From RPQJ01 sp041910015 (GTDB taxonomy: Bacteria; Pseudomonadota; Gammaproteobacteria; Steroidobacterales; Steroidobacteraceae): 64,000 nt of DNA. Shown here piece after piece: positions 1 to 10,687 of this stretch. The stretch covers positions 1-64,000 of the forward strand of contig JAYRRR010000031.1 of NCBI GenBank assembly GCA_041910015.1, written 5' to 3'. Below the pieces are notes generated by a model. It was not told the DNA's origin. It was given only the letters and a program-made list of their open reading frames with translations, and made no database searches. The stretch's first letter is position 1. Each line of letters opens with the position of its first letter. The translations under genes and the position numbers were made by a program.

Positions 1-254
1 CCGAGACGCTCGAGCGCCGCCATGAACTGCCAGGTCTCGTCGCGTCGCCCCCAGCCGCGCGCCGGATCGGCGAGACCCGCGAGCGTGTACAGCAGCGTGT
101 CGAGGTCGGGAGAGATGGCGAGGCCGAGGTGTTCGAAGTCGTCGCCGGTGTTGCCGACGACGACGAGTTCGCCTTCCGCGAGCACGTGCGCCAGACCGAG
201 CACCAGTTTCGCGCCGCCGACCCCGCCGGCCAGCGCGAGCACCGTGCCGCTCAC
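1..254 (-). CDS. cofD: 2-phospho-L-lactate transferase CofD (N-terminal part, cut by window edge)
   Basis: CofD builds the phosphodiester link between the deazaflavin Fo and a phospholactyl-type group to give F420-0. The 84 visible residues, read right to left, start at a GTG at 254 and carry the family's N-terminal motifs: a glycine-rich LALAGGVGGAK loop and NTGDDFEHLGL, followed by the SPDLDTLLYTLAG stretch. The GTG overlaps the cofE stop codon (GTGA), so the two are translationally coupled in one operon with cofE first. The C-terminal two thirds lie outside the window. The identity is secure from the two motifs; the exact phosphorylated substrate cannot be told from this part. Confidence 0.9.
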   Translation of the reverse strand, partial: MSGTVLALAGGVGGAKLVLGLAHVLAEGELVVVGNTGDDFEHLGLAISPDLDTLLYTLAGLADPARGWGRRDETWQFMAALERL

Positions 255-1018
255 CGGAACAGATCCTCGTCCACGGGACGCCGCAGTGCCTGCGCCGGCC
301 GCTCGGGCGCCGAGTGTCGCAAGCCGCGCACGACGACGACCGGCCGCGCCTCGGCCGCCTGTCCCATGAGCAGCGACGCGGCGGCGGCGATTTCGTCCGC
401 ATGACCGAGCACGGTCGTCTGCAGCGTCCGGCCGAACAGGTCCAGGTCGCCGCGCAGGTCGAGCACCGCCGGCAGGCCGGCGCAGCCGATGGCCACTCCG
501 ACGGTGCCGACGCGCCACGGCCGGCCGAAGCTGTCGTTGACGATGACGCCCACGTCGCAGCCGAGCCGTCGCCGGAATTCCTCGCGCAGCCGCGACGCGC
601 TCGCGTCGGGGTCGACCGGCAGCATCAGCGCCAGCGTCGCGCCGCCCGGCTCGGCGACGTTCGACTGGTCCACGCCGGCGTTCGCCATGACCAGACCGAG
701 ACGGTGCTCGACGATGAGCACGTCCTTCACTGCGCGCACGACACGTCGGGACTCGGACAGGATGACCTCGACCAGACGCGGGTCCTTGTTCACCACGCGT
801 GCCAGCTCGGCGGCGCGCGCCGAGGGCATGACGGTTGCGAGATCGACGCTGCGGCCTTCCGACTTCGAGACGATCTTCTGCGCGACGACCACGACATCGT
901 GGTCCCGCAGCGCTTCGCCGGCCGCCGCCAGCCCGTCGATGATCAGGCCGGACAGGTCGTCGCCGGCGCGCACGCGCGGCAGGCCGGGAACGGCGAGCAG
1001 TTGCAGTTGCGGCGTCAT
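251..1018 (-). CDS. cofE: coenzyme F420-0:L-glutamate ligase CofE
   Basis: CofE adds glutamates to F420-0 in a GTP-dependent ligation, the last stage of cofactor F420 synthesis in the cytoplasm. The 255-residue protein is the stand-alone CofE length, without the C-terminal nitroreductase-like FbiB domain of actinobacteria. Visible family motifs are VVVAQKIVSKSEG near residue 45, ANAGVDQSN near 112, and VNDSFGRPWR near 160. It starts at ATG 1018 and overlaps cofD by 4 nt. F420 is best known from archaea and actinobacteria and is patchy in proteobacteria, so F420-dependent oxidoreductases would be expected elsewhere in this genome. Confidence 0.93.
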   Translation of the reverse strand: MTPQLQLLAVPGLPRVRAGDDLSGLIIDGLAAAGEALRDHDVVVVAQKIVSKSEGRSVDLATVMPSARAAELARVVNKDPRLVEVILSESRRVVRAVKDVLIVEHRLGLVMANAGVDQSNVAEPGGATLALMLPVDPDASASRLREEFRRRLGCDVGVIVNDSFGRPWRVGTVGVAIGCAGLPAVLDLRGDLDLFGRTLQTTVLGHADEIAAAASLLMGQAAEARPVVVVRGLRHSAPERPAQALRRPVDEDLFR

Positions 1019-1150
1019 GCGGGCGTTTCGTCCCGGCGACGGCTCGATGAGGTCTTCCCGGCCGGCGGGGTTCGGCGTGAATCGTGCATGCTGCGTTTTA
1101 ACATGCGCGCGCGCAGGCGGAAACGCCGCGGCCCGTGCGCCGACCGTCGG

Positions 1151-1594
1151 TCAGTTGCGGTCGAAGATCGAGACGTCGCCGAGCGTCGCGTGGTTCAGCT
1201 TGGTCCGGTGGCTCAGCCGCCACCCGCCGTCCACGCGCCGCCATCGGTCGTGGTAGTCGCCGAGCGTCGAGAACGTGAGCCGCGCGCGGTCGCCGCGGCC
1301 GAGATGCATGTCGCTCACGTAGCTGCGGCTCGAGGCCGTGTCGCCGGAAACGTCGATCAGCACGTTCCCCAGCAGGTGCTGCGTCGGGCCGCAGGCATCG
1401 AGGAAGCCGCGGATGAAATCCACGATCGCCTCGCGGCCGCTGATCATCCCGCTGCCGAGGTCGGCGGTCGCCTCCGCCAGCAGCAGGTGGCGCAACGCGT
1501 CCCAGTTGCGCTCGTCCATCGCGCGGGCAATCGCGACGAGGCTGCGCTGGATTTCGCGCTCGGCGAGCAGCGTGCCGACCTGCAGCTCGTTCAT
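1151..1594 (-). CDS. SnoaL-like / NTF2-fold protein
   Basis: This 147-residue protein has the small cone-shaped alpha+beta (NTF2/SnoaL) fold. It opens with a helical region (AEREIQRSLVAIARAMDERNWDAL) and a GREAIVDFIRGF segment, then beta strands ending in GGWRLSHRTKLNH. Relatives include polyketide cyclases, ketosteroid isomerase-type enzymes and ring-hydroxylating dioxygenase beta subunits; many have no known reaction. It is 49 nt upstream of the flavoprotein stop, on the same strand, so the two may be cotranscribed. A second SnoaL-like gene lies at 16262-16738. No reaction can be assigned. Confidence 0.75.
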   Translation of the reverse strand: MNELQVGTLLAEREIQRSLVAIARAMDERNWDALRHLLLAEATADLGSGMISGREAIVDFIRGFLDACGPTQHLLGNVLIDVSGDTASSRSYVSDMHLGRGDRARLTFSTLGDYHDRWRRVDGGWRLSHRTKLNHATLGDVSIFDRN

Positions 1595-1643
1595 GCCTGC
1601 ACCGGCACCCCGTGCGACCCACGGCGGCGCCCGTCAGCAGGTG

Positions 1644-3776
1644 TCATGGCGTCAGTTCCGCGACGGCGTCCGCGGCACCGCGCAGCGCGCCTTCCAGGTA
1701 GCCAACGCCGGTGCAGTCGCCGAACGCGCGCACGTCCATGCCGGCGGCACGCAGTTCGTCCGTCACGGCGGGATTGGCGGTCGCGCCCTGCGCCACGATG
1801 ACGTGATCCGCGTGCGCGACGATCTCCTGGCCGCTGGTGCCCATGCATCGCACGAGAGCGTCCTCGATGCGCACGTCGCGAACGCCCGCGTGGAGGGCGA
1901 CGCCGTGCTCGGTGAGCTCGGCGAGCAGACGCATGCGTCGGACGAGCTGCAGGCCGTCGCCCATGCGCGAGGCTTCCTCGAGCACCGTCACCGCGCGACC
2001 GCGCTCCGTCAGGAACTCGGCCAGCTCCAGGCCGACGAGTTCGCCGCCGATGATCACGATCCGGTTGCCGAGCGGCATCCAGTGCCGGGTCACGCTGCGC
2101 ACGAACGCCGGCCTGGCCGTGAGGCCGAGCGCAGCGCCCATGCGTGTTGCGACGCGCGACAGGAGCGGCAGCTTCTTCCCGGCCTGGCCCGGGTCTGACT
2201 GGCCCGTCATCATGCGGCGCATGTCGTCGCCGCTGTACACGTTGCGCCGGTCCGCGCCCGGGATCGGTGGCATCTGACGTTTCGCGCCGGTTGCGACCAG
2301 CACGCTGTCCGGCCCGAGCGCCGCTACCACCTGCGCCGTCGCCGGGGTATTCAGCCGGACATCGACGTTCGAAGCCGCGATCTGCCGGCGCAGCCAGTCG
2401 AGCAGGTGCTCGTTGGGCTCGTACGGCAGCGCCGCGATCTGCAGCGTGCCGCCGAGGCGCTCCGTGCGCTCGAGCAGCGTCACGCGGTGACCCTGCGCGT
2501 CGAGCCGGAGCGCGGCCTCCATGCCACCCGGCCCGCCGCCGACGACGACGTAGCGACGGGGAGTGACCGCGCGCGTCGTGCGTCGCAGGTACTCGAATCC
2601 TGTGTCTGGATTGGCTGCGCACCGCATGCTGTCGCCGAGGTAGATGCAGCTCACGCAGGTGTAGCAGTAGATGCAGGGCCGGACGGTCTCGGGCCGGCCT
2701 TCCGTCAGCTTGCGCGGCAGATGCGGATCGGCCAGCAGCTTGCGCCCCATGCCGAGGAAGTCGAACGCCCCCGCCGCGATCTTCGCATCGGCCACGTCGG
2801 GTTCCACGCGGCCCGAGGTGATCACGGGAATCGAAATGGCCCGCTTGATGGTCTGCGCCGCCGGCAGGTTCCAGCCTGGGATGTGCGGGATGTTCGATTC
2901 CGAGTGCAGCTTGCGCCGGCCGGTGTGGTGATAGGAGGAGACCGCGATCGCATCGGCGCCGGCCGCTTCGACCAGCCGCGCAGTTTCCACGGCGAACGGC
3001 AATTGGATGCCGTCCGGCGCACCGAATTGCTCCGAGTCGAGCTTCACCCACACGGCGAAGTCGCGGCCGACCGCCGCCCGGGTGGCACGTACGACCTCGA
3101 GCAGCAGGCGCGCGCGGTTCTCCAGTGGCCCGCCGTACTCGTCGGTGCGGCGGTTGTACCTCGGCGACAGGAAGCTCGACAGCAGGTAGCCGTGGCCGGC
3201 GTGGATCTCGACACCGTCGGCTCCGGCGCGCCGGGCGCGGTCGGCGGCGGCGGCGTACTGCTCGATCACGAGCCGGATGTCGTCGTGGGTCAGTTCCCTG
3301 AACGTATAGCGGACGTTCGGCGCGGCGGCCTGCAGTTCCCGCTCGACGTAGGCATCGGTGATCGGCTCGTCGGTCGGGTCGAACTCCGGGCGCGACGGGC
3401 ACCAGAGCGCATGCCCCTGGTACAGGGAGTAGCCCGCGACCAGCCCGCCCTGGTGCAGCTGCACGGCAAACTTCGCACCGTGCGCGTGCACGACGTCGAC
3501 CAGCCGGCGCAGACCGGGAATGAAGCGGTCGTCGGAGATCGCGAGCTGGTTCCTCTGTACCGCCGCGACCGGCCAGGCCACGCCACACGCGCCGCTGATG
3601 ATCAACGCGGCGCCGCCCCGGGCCTGTTCCTCGTGATACGCCAGTGCGCGCTCGCCGACCGAGCCGTCGTCCTCGGCGTAGCTGACGCCCATCGCCATGA
3701 CGACGATCCGGTTGCGCAACCGCAGCTTGCCGATGCTGCCCGGCGACAGCAGGTGCGAGTACTTGCCTGGGATCAT
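1644..3776 (-). CDS. FAD/FMN/[4Fe-4S] oxidoreductase of the Old Yellow Enzyme / trimethylamine dehydrogenase type
   Basis: The 710-residue protein has an N-terminal OYE TIM barrel (about 1-350, with HAGHGYLLSSFLSPRYNRRTD typical of the FMN/substrate site), a [4Fe-4S] cysteine cluster (C368, C371, C374 and C386, the TMADH spacing) and a C-terminal pyridine-nucleotide disulfide-type domain with two Rossmann motifs (VVVGGGPGGMEAA and IVIIGGELVGLELAEF). Relatives reduce enoyl-CoAs or enones, or demethylate amines. I chose ATG 3776 because the barrel begins there and an upstream in-frame ATG at 3827 would place coding sequence across an inverted repeat (3826-3848). It is divergent from the methylmalonyl-CoA mutase operon. 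An extra Cys377 in the cluster region is unusual. The substrate is unknown. Confidence 0.82.
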   Translation of the reverse strand: MIPGKYSHLLSPGSIGKLRLRNRIVVMAMGVSYAEDDGSVGERALAYHEEQARGGAALIISGACGVAWPVAAVQRNQLAISDDRFIPGLRRLVDVVHAHGAKFAVQLHQGGLVAGYSLYQGHALWCPSRPEFDPTDEPITDAYVERELQAAAPNVRYTFRELTHDDIRLVIEQYAAAADRARRAGADGVEIHAGHGYLLSSFLSPRYNRRTDEYGGPLENRARLLLEVVRATRAAVGRDFAVWVKLDSEQFGAPDGIQLPFAVETARLVEAAGADAIAVSSYHHTGRRKLHSESNIPHIPGWNLPAAQTIKRAISIPVITSGRVEPDVADAKIAAGAFDFLGMGRKLLADPHLPRKLTEGRPETVRPCIYCYTCVSCIYLGDSMRCAANPDTGFEYLRRTTRAVTPRRYVVVGGGPGGMEAALRLDAQGHRVTLLERTERLGGTLQIAALPYEPNEHLLDWLRRQIAASNVDVRLNTPATAQVVAALGPDSVLVATGAKRQMPPIPGADRRNVYSGDDMRRMMTGQSDPGQAGKKLPLLSRVATRMGAALGLTARPAFVRSVTRHWMPLGNRIVIIGGELVGLELAEFLTERGRAVTVLEEASRMGDGLQLVRRMRLLAELTEHGVALHAGVRDVRIEDALVRCMGTSGQEIVAHADHVIVAQGATANPAVTDELRAAGMDVRAFGDCTGVGYLEGALRGAADAVAELTP

Positions 3777-3825
3777 CGAAGGCCTTGGCTGGGCTGGCGC
3801 GAGACGTTCATTCGTACCACCAGGC

Positions 3826-3848
3826 ACGGGACCGGGTCATCGTCCCGT
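3826..3848. promoter_or_regulatory. inverted repeat between divergent genes (operator candidate)
   Basis: ACGGGAC and GTCCCGT form a perfect 7-bp inverted repeat with a 9-nt spacer, midway in the 170-bp gap between the flavoprotein gene (minus) and the mutase gene (plus). Size and position fit a dimeric repressor operator serving both directions. No regulator gene lies next to it, so this is an inference from symmetry and location only. Confidence 0.4.
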
Positions 3849-3946
3849 TGGACGAGAACTGGAGTGGTGCGGCGCAGGGGCCGGGCCCGGCCGTCGCCCT
3901 CGACTCCCCGGTGACGTACACTGGCCTGCCTGCCGCGGGGTAAGAG

Positions 3947-6115
3947 ATGACCAGCCGAGACGACCGCCTGTTGACCCCTGAACAACTCGACGCCTGGCGC
4001 AAAGCGGCCGCGAAATCGGCGCCCGGCGGCGACGTCGACGCACTCGGCTGGCACACGCCCGAAGGCCTGGTCGTCAAGCCCCTGTATACGGCGGCCGACA
4101 CGGCCGAGCTGCCGCACGTCGACACGCTGCCCGATTTCGCGCCGTTCCTGCGCGGCCCGCAGGCGACGATGTACGCGGTGCGCCCCTGGACCATCCGCCA
4201 GTATGCAGGTTTTTCCACGGCCGAGGAGAGCAACGCTTTTTACCGGCGCGCGCTGGCCGCGGGCGGACAGGGTGTCAGCGTGGCGTTCGACCTCGCCACC
4301 CATCGCGGCTACGACAGCGACCACCCGCGGGTCACGGGCGACGTCGGCAAGGCGGGGGTGGCGATCGACAGCGTCGAGGACATGAAGATCCTCTTCGACG
4401 GCATTCCGCTCGGCCAGGTGAGCGTGTCGATGACCATGAACGGCGCGGTGCTGCCCGTGCTGGCAGGCTACATCGTGGCGGCCGAAGAGCAGGGCGTGGC
4501 CCCGGCGGAGCTGTCGGGGACCATCCAGAACGACATCCTCAAGGAGTTCATGGTCCGCAACACCTACATCTACCCGCCGGAACCGAGCATGCGCATCGTG
4601 GGCGACATCATCGCCTACACCTCGCGTCACATGCCGAAGTTCAACTCGATCAGCATCTCCGGCTACCACATGCAGGAGGCGGGGGCGAACCAGGCGCTCG
4701 AGCTGGCGTTCACGCTGGCCGACGGCAAGGAGTACGTGAAGGCGGCGATCGCGCGCGGGCTCGACGTCGACGAGTTCGCGGGCAGGCTGTCGTTCTTCTG
4801 GGCGATCGGGATGAACTTCTATCTCGAGATTGCCAAGATGCGCGCCGCACGGCTGCTGTGGCACCGGATCATGAAGGGCTTCGGCGCGCGCAGGGACAAG
4901 AGCCTGATGCTGCGCACGCATTGCCAGACCTCGGGCTGGAGCCTTACCGAGCAGGACCCCTACAACAACGTCGTGCGTACCACGATCGAGGCGATGGCCG
5001 CGGTGTTCGGCGGCACGCAGAGCCTGCACACGAACGCGCTCGACGAGGCGATCGCGCTGCCCACGGACTTCAGCGCCCGCATCGCGCGCAATACCCAGCT
5101 CATCATCCAGGAAGAGACGCACGTCACGAGCGTCATCGACCCCTGGGCGGGCAGCTACATGATGGAGAGCCTCACCCAGCAGATGGCCGACAAGGCGTGG
5201 GCGATCATCGCGGAAATCGACGCGATGGGCGGCATGACGCGTGCCGTGGAGTCCGGCTGGGCCAAGCTGCAGATCGAAGCCAGCGCCGCGGAGAAGCAGG
5301 CGCGCGTCGACTCGGGCGCCGACGTCATCGTCGGCGTCAACAAATACCCGCCGCCCAGGGCCGAGCCGATCGACATCCTCGAGGTCGACAATCACGCGGT
5401 TCGCGAAAACCAGGTGCGGCGCCTCGCGTCGATCAGGGCGGCACGCGACGCCGGGGCCGTGCAGGCCGCGCTCGGGGCGCTCACGGAGGCCGCCGCCGCG
5501 GGCACGGGCAACCTGCTCGAACTCACGGTGGGCGCCGTGCGGCTGCGCGCCACGGTCGGCGAGGTCAGCGACGCACTCGAGAAGGCATTCGGCCGGCATC
5601 GGGCCGACACGCAGAAGGTGACCGGAGTGTACGCAGCCGCATACGACAGCGCCGAGGGCTGGGACCGTCTCAAGCGGGAAATCGATGCGTTCGCGGCCGA
5701 ACACGGCCGCAGGCCACGCGTGATGATCGCCAAGCTGGGCCAGGACGGCCACGATCGCGGCGCCAAGGTCGTGGCCACGGCCTTCGCGGACCTCGGCTTC
5801 GACGTCGACATCGGCCCGCTGTTCCAGACGGCCGAGGAATGTGCACGTCAGGCGATCGAGAACGACGTTCACGCGGTCGGCGTATCGACGCTCGCCGCCG
5901 GGCACAAGACGCTCGTGCCGGCCATCATCCGCAGCCTCGCGGCGCAGGGTGGCGAGGACATCATCGTCTTCGTCGGCGGGGTGATCCCGCAGCAGGATTA
6001 CCCGTTCCTGTACGAAGCCGGCGTGAAGGGAATCTACGGGCCGGGGACCGCGGTCCCGGCGAGCGCAAAGGACGTGCTCGAGCAGATCAAGGCCAGCCTC
6101 CAGCGCCGCCCGTGA
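3947..6115 (+). CDS. mcm: methylmalonyl-CoA mutase, single-chain, B12-dependent
   Basis: This enzyme interconverts (R)-methylmalonyl-CoA and succinyl-CoA using adenosylcobalamin. The 722-residue chain holds a catalytic TIM barrel (about 40-560, with RPWTIRQYAGF and the SGYHMQEAG active-site histidine segment) and a C-terminal cobalamin-binding domain with the DGHDRGA base-off motif, H602 being the axial cobalt ligand. A ribosome-binding GGGGTAAGAG precedes ATG 3947. It is the first gene of a five-gene block that takes propionyl-CoA to succinyl-CoA, and it shares its last bases with meaB. The length and single-chain layout match mitochondrial and E. coli ScpA types rather than the two-subunit actinobacterial form. 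Confidence 0.95.
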   Translation: MTSRDDRLLTPEQLDAWRKAAAKSAPGGDVDALGWHTPEGLVVKPLYTAADTAELPHVDTLPDFAPFLRGPQATMYAVRPWTIRQYAGFSTAEESNAFYRRALAAGGQGVSVAFDLATHRGYDSDHPRVTGDVGKAGVAIDSVEDMKILFDGIPLGQVSVSMTMNGAVLPVLAGYIVAAEEQGVAPAELSGTIQNDILKEFMVRNTYIYPPEPSMRIVGDIIAYTSRHMPKFNSISISGYHMQEAGANQALELAFTLADGKEYVKAAIARGLDVDEFAGRLSFFWAIGMNFYLEIAKMRAARLLWHRIMKGFGARRDKSLMLRTHCQTSGWSLTEQDPYNNVVRTTIEAMAAVFGGTQSLHTNALDEAIALPTDFSARIARNTQLIIQEETHVTSVIDPWAGSYMMESLTQQMADKAWAIIAEIDAMGGMTRAVESGWAKLQIEASAAEKQARVDSGADVIVGVNKYPPPRAEPIDILEVDNHAVRENQVRRLASIRAARDAGAVQAALGALTEAAAAGTGNLLELTVGAVRLRATVGEVSDALEKAFGRHRADTQKVTGVYAAAYDSAEGWDRLKREIDAFAAEHGRRPRVMIAKLGQDGHDRGAKVVATAFADLGFDVDIGPLFQTAEECARQAIENDVHAVGVSTLAAGHKTLVPAIIRSLAAQGGEDIIVFVGGVIPQQDYPFLYEAGVKGIYGPGTAVPASAKDVLEQIKASLQRRP

Positions 6116-7095
6116 GCCTGAGCGCCGCAGACGAAGACCTGGCCGCGAGCGTGCGGCACGGCGAGCGGCGGGCGCTCGCGAAGGCGATCACGCTGCTCGA
6201 ATCGACGCGCCGGGACGATCGCATGCGCGCCGACGCGCTGCTCAACACCCTGCTGCCGGCAACCGGCAAGGCGCTGCGGCTCGGCATCTCGGGCGTCCCC
6301 GGCGCCGGCAAGTCGACCTTCATCGAGACGCTCGGCCTGCACCTGATCGAACGCGGACGTCGCGTGGCGGTGCTCGCCGTCGACCCGTCGTCGAGCGTGT
6401 CGGGCGGGTCGATTCTCGGCGACAAGACCCGCATGGAACGCCTGTCGGTGCAGGAGGCCGCGTACATCCGCCCAAGCCCCTCGGGCGGCACGCTCGGCGG
6501 CGTGGCGGAAAAGACACGCGAAGCCATGCTCGTGTGCGAAGCGGCCGGATTCGACACCGTGATCGTCGAGACCGTCGGTGTCGGCCAGAGCGAGACGGCG
6601 GTCGCCGGCATGACCGACATCTTCGTGCTGCTGCAACTGCCGAACGCGGGCGACGACCTGCAGGCCATCAAGCGCGGCGTCATGGAAATCGCCGACGTGA
6701 TCGTGGTCAACAAGGCCGACCTCGACGCCGACGCGGCGACGCGTGCGCGCATGACGCTCACGAGCGCGCTGCGCACGTTTGCGATGCACGGCCGGGGTGA
6801 CAGCCAGCCGCCCGTGCTGCAGGCGAGCGCGCTGCAGGGCATGGGCATCGCCGAGTTCTGGGCCGCGGTGGAACGCATCATCGGCGAGCGCCGCGCGAGC
6901 GGCGCGTTCGACGCGCGCCGACGTGGCCAGGCGCTCGACTGGCTCTGGGACAACGTGCGTGCCCGCCTGCTGGCGGATTTCCACGCGCACCCCGGGGTCC
7001 GGGCGGCGCTGGCGGGGACGCTGCAGGACGTGAGCGAGGCCCGCGTGGCTCCTTCCGCAGCGGCTCGCGCGCTGCTCGACCTGTTCGAACACTGA
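6112..7095 (+). CDS. meaB: MeaB/ArgK-type GTPase, methylmalonyl-CoA mutase chaperone
   Basis: MeaB proteins use GTP to gate adenosylcobalamin loading and protect the mutase from inactivation. The 327-residue protein shows a P-loop GVPGAGKST near residue 62, the DPSSSVSGGSILGDKTRM segment typical of this family, an ETVGVGQSE switch region and the NKAD guanine-specificity motif. Translation starts at GTG 6112, which overlaps the mutase stop codon by 4 nt, so synthesis is coupled to the client enzyme. The open frame extends upstream inside the mutase gene, but homology begins only at this GTG. The older name (arginine/ornithine transport ATPase) reflects a historical misannotation of the family. 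Confidence 0.93.
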   Translation: MSLSAADEDLAASVRHGERRALAKAITLLESTRRDDRMRADALLNTLLPATGKALRLGISGVPGAGKSTFIETLGLHLIERGRRVAVLAVDPSSSVSGGSILGDKTRMERLSVQEAAYIRPSPSGGTLGGVAEKTREAMLVCEAAGFDTVIVETVGVGQSETAVAGMTDIFVLLQLPNAGDDLQAIKRGVMEIADVIVVNKADLDADAATRARMTLTSALRTFAMHGRGDSQPPVLQASALQGMGIAEFWAAVERIIGERRASGAFDARRRGQALDWLWDNVRARLLADFHAHPGVRAALAGTLQDVSEARVAPSAAARALLDLFEH

Positions 7096-7107
7096 GACCA
7101 GCAACAG

Positions 7108-8640
<1,533 letters not shown>

Positions 8641-8656
8641 GCCACAGGACCGCACG

Positions 8657-10687
8657 ATGTTCAGCAAGATCCTGATCGCGAACCGGGGCGAGATCGCCTG
8701 CCGCGTCATCGCCACGGCACGCCGCATGGGCATCGCGACCGTGGCGGTGTACTCCGAGGCCGACCGCGACGCGCGGCACGTCGAGCTCGCCGACGAGGCC
8801 GTGTGCATCGGTCCCCCGCCGAGCCGCGAGAGCTATCTCGTGATGGACCGCATCCTCGCGGCCTGCCGGCAGACGGGCGCGCAGGCCGTGCACCCGGGCT
8901 ATGGCTTCCTGTCGGAGAACGAGGAATTCGCGCGGCGCTGCGAGGAGGAGGGCATCGTCTTCATCGGCCCGAAGCACCGGTCGATCGCGGCGATGGGCGA
9001 CAAGATCGCCTCGAAAAAACTCGCTGCGCAGGCGCGCGTGAGCACGATCCCGGGCTGGAACGAGGCAATCGATTCGCCCGAGCACGCCGTCGAGATCGCG
9101 CGGGGCATCGGCTTCCCGGTCATGATCAAGGCGAGCGCCGGTGGCGGCGGCAAGGGCCTGCGTGTCGCCTGGAACGACAAGGAGGCCTTCGAGGGCTTCG
9201 GCTCGTGCAGGAACGAGGCGCGCAACAGCTTCGGCGACGACCGCGTCTTCATCGAGAAGTTCATCGAGGAGCCGCGTCACATCGAGATCCAGGTGCTCGG
9301 CGACGCGCACGGCAACTGCGTCTATCTCTGGGAACGCGAGTGCTCGATCCAGCGGCGCCACCAGAAGGTCATCGAGGAGGCGCCGTCGCCGTTCATCAGC
9401 GAGGCGACGCGGCGCGCGATGGGCGAACAGGCGGTCGCGCTCGCGAAGGCGGTGCAGTACCAGAGCGCCGGCACGGTCGAGTTCGTGGTCGGCCGCGACG
9501 AGGGCTTCTATTTCCTCGAGATGAACACGCGCCTGCAGGTCGAGCACCCGGTCACCGAGTGCATCACCGGGCTCGACCTCGTCGAGCAGATGATCCGGGT
9601 CGCCGCCGGCGAGCGTCTCGCCTTCGCGCAGTCCGACGTGCGCCGCGACGGCTGGGCGATCGAGTGCCGCATCAACGCGGAGGACCCGTTCCGCAACTTC
9701 CTGCCGTCGACGGGCCGGCTCGTCAAATACCGGCCGCCCGCGCCGACGATGGAAGCCTCGATGCCCGTGCCGCAGGGCGGCGGCGTCCGCGTCGACACCG
9801 GCGTGTACGAGGGCGGCGAAATCCCGATGTTCTACGACTCGATGATCGCCAAGCTCATCGTGCACGGCAGCGATCGCGACGACGCGATCCGCCGCATGCG
9901 CGACGCGCTCAACGCCTTCGTGATCCGCGGCGTGTCGAGCAACATTCCGTTCCAGTCGGCGTTGCTCGCGCACCCGCAGTTCGTTTCCGGCCGGTTCAAC
10001 ACGGGGTTCATCGCCGAGCACTACCCGAAGGGGTTCGCCGCGGCCCAGGTGCCGCACGACGACCCGGAGTTCCTGCTGGCGCTGGCCGGTGCGGCCCACC
10101 GCTGGATGCGCGAGCGGGCCGCGCGCATCACGGGTCAGCTGCCGGGTCACGAGATGCGGATCGGCGAAGACTTCGTCGCCGTGCTGGCCGACGGGGAGGG
10201 CGGGCGTACGCAGACCGACATCAAGGTCGCGCCGGGCAACGGCAGCTATCCGGTGACGATCGGCGGGCGCACACGCCGCGTGAGTTTCGCGGGACCGCTG
10301 CGCGACATCGCGGTCGCCGGCGACGTCGACGGCGTGCCGTTCGTCGCGCAGATCGAGCGCCTCGGCCTGCACTACCGGATCGTGCACGGCGGGGCGCAGA
10401 TCGACGCGCGCGTGCTCTCGAAGCGCGCCGCGGAACTCGAGGCCTTGATGCCGTTCAAGGCACCGCCCGACCTGTCGAAGTTCCTGCTGTCACCGATGCC
10501 CGGGCTGCTGGTCGAGGTGGCCGTCCTGCCGGGGCAGGCGGTGCGGGCCGGCGAGCGGCTCGCGGTCATCGAGGCGATGAAGATGGAGAACGTGCTCGTC
10601 GCACAGCGCGATGGCGTCGTGGCCAGGGTGGCGGCCAGCAAGGGCGAGAGTCTGACCGTCGACCAGGTCATCCTGGAGTTCGCATGA
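8657..10687 (+). CDS. pccA: propionyl-CoA carboxylase alpha subunit (biotin carboxylase + biotin carrier)
   Basis: The alpha subunit carboxylates its own biotin at the expense of ATP and bicarbonate. The 676-residue chain has the biotin carboxylase N-domain (FSKILIANRGEIACRVI at the start), an ATP-grasp domain with the KASAGGGGKG loop, the MNTRLQVEHPVTE motif, and a C-terminal biotinyl domain whose EAMKMEN motif places biotin on K642. It runs 16 nt after pccB and overlaps the VOC gene by 4 nt (ATGA). With pccB it would form the usual alpha6-beta6 enzyme. Confidence 0.94.
   Translation: MFSKILIANRGEIACRVIATARRMGIATVAVYSEADRDARHVELADEAVCIGPPPSRESYLVMDRILAACRQTGAQAVHPGYGFLSENEEFARRCEEEGIVFIGPKHRSIAAMGDKIASKKLAAQARVSTIPGWNEAIDSPEHAVEIARGIGFPVMIKASAGGGGKGLRVAWNDKEAFEGFGSCRNEARNSFGDDRVFIEKFIEEPRHIEIQVLGDAHGNCVYLWERECSIQRRHQKVIEEAPSPFISEATRRAMGEQAVALAKAVQYQSAGTVEFVVGRDEGFYFLEMNTRLQVEHPVTECITGLDLVEQMIRVAAGERLAFAQSDVRRDGWAIECRINAEDPFRNFLPSTGRLVKYRPPAPTMEASMPVPQGGGVRVDTGVYEGGEIPMFYDSMIAKLIVHGSDRDDAIRRMRDALNAFVIRGVSSNIPFQSALLAHPQFVSGRFNTGFIAEHYPKGFAAAQVPHDDPEFLLALAGAAHRWMRERAARITGQLPGHEMRIGEDFVAVLADGEGGRTQTDIKVAPGNGSYPVTIGGRTRRVSFAGPLRDIAVAGDVDGVPFVAQIERLGLHYRIVHGGAQIDARVLSKRAAELEALMPFKAPPDLSKFLLSPMPGLLVEVAVLPGQAVRAGERLAVIEAMKMENVLVAQRDGVVARVAASKGESLTVDQVILEFA

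Noticed and set aside
3777..3827. 17-residue N-terminal extension of the flavoprotein
   Set aside because: No family homology, and it would overlap the operator-like repeat; ATG 3776 matches the barrel start.
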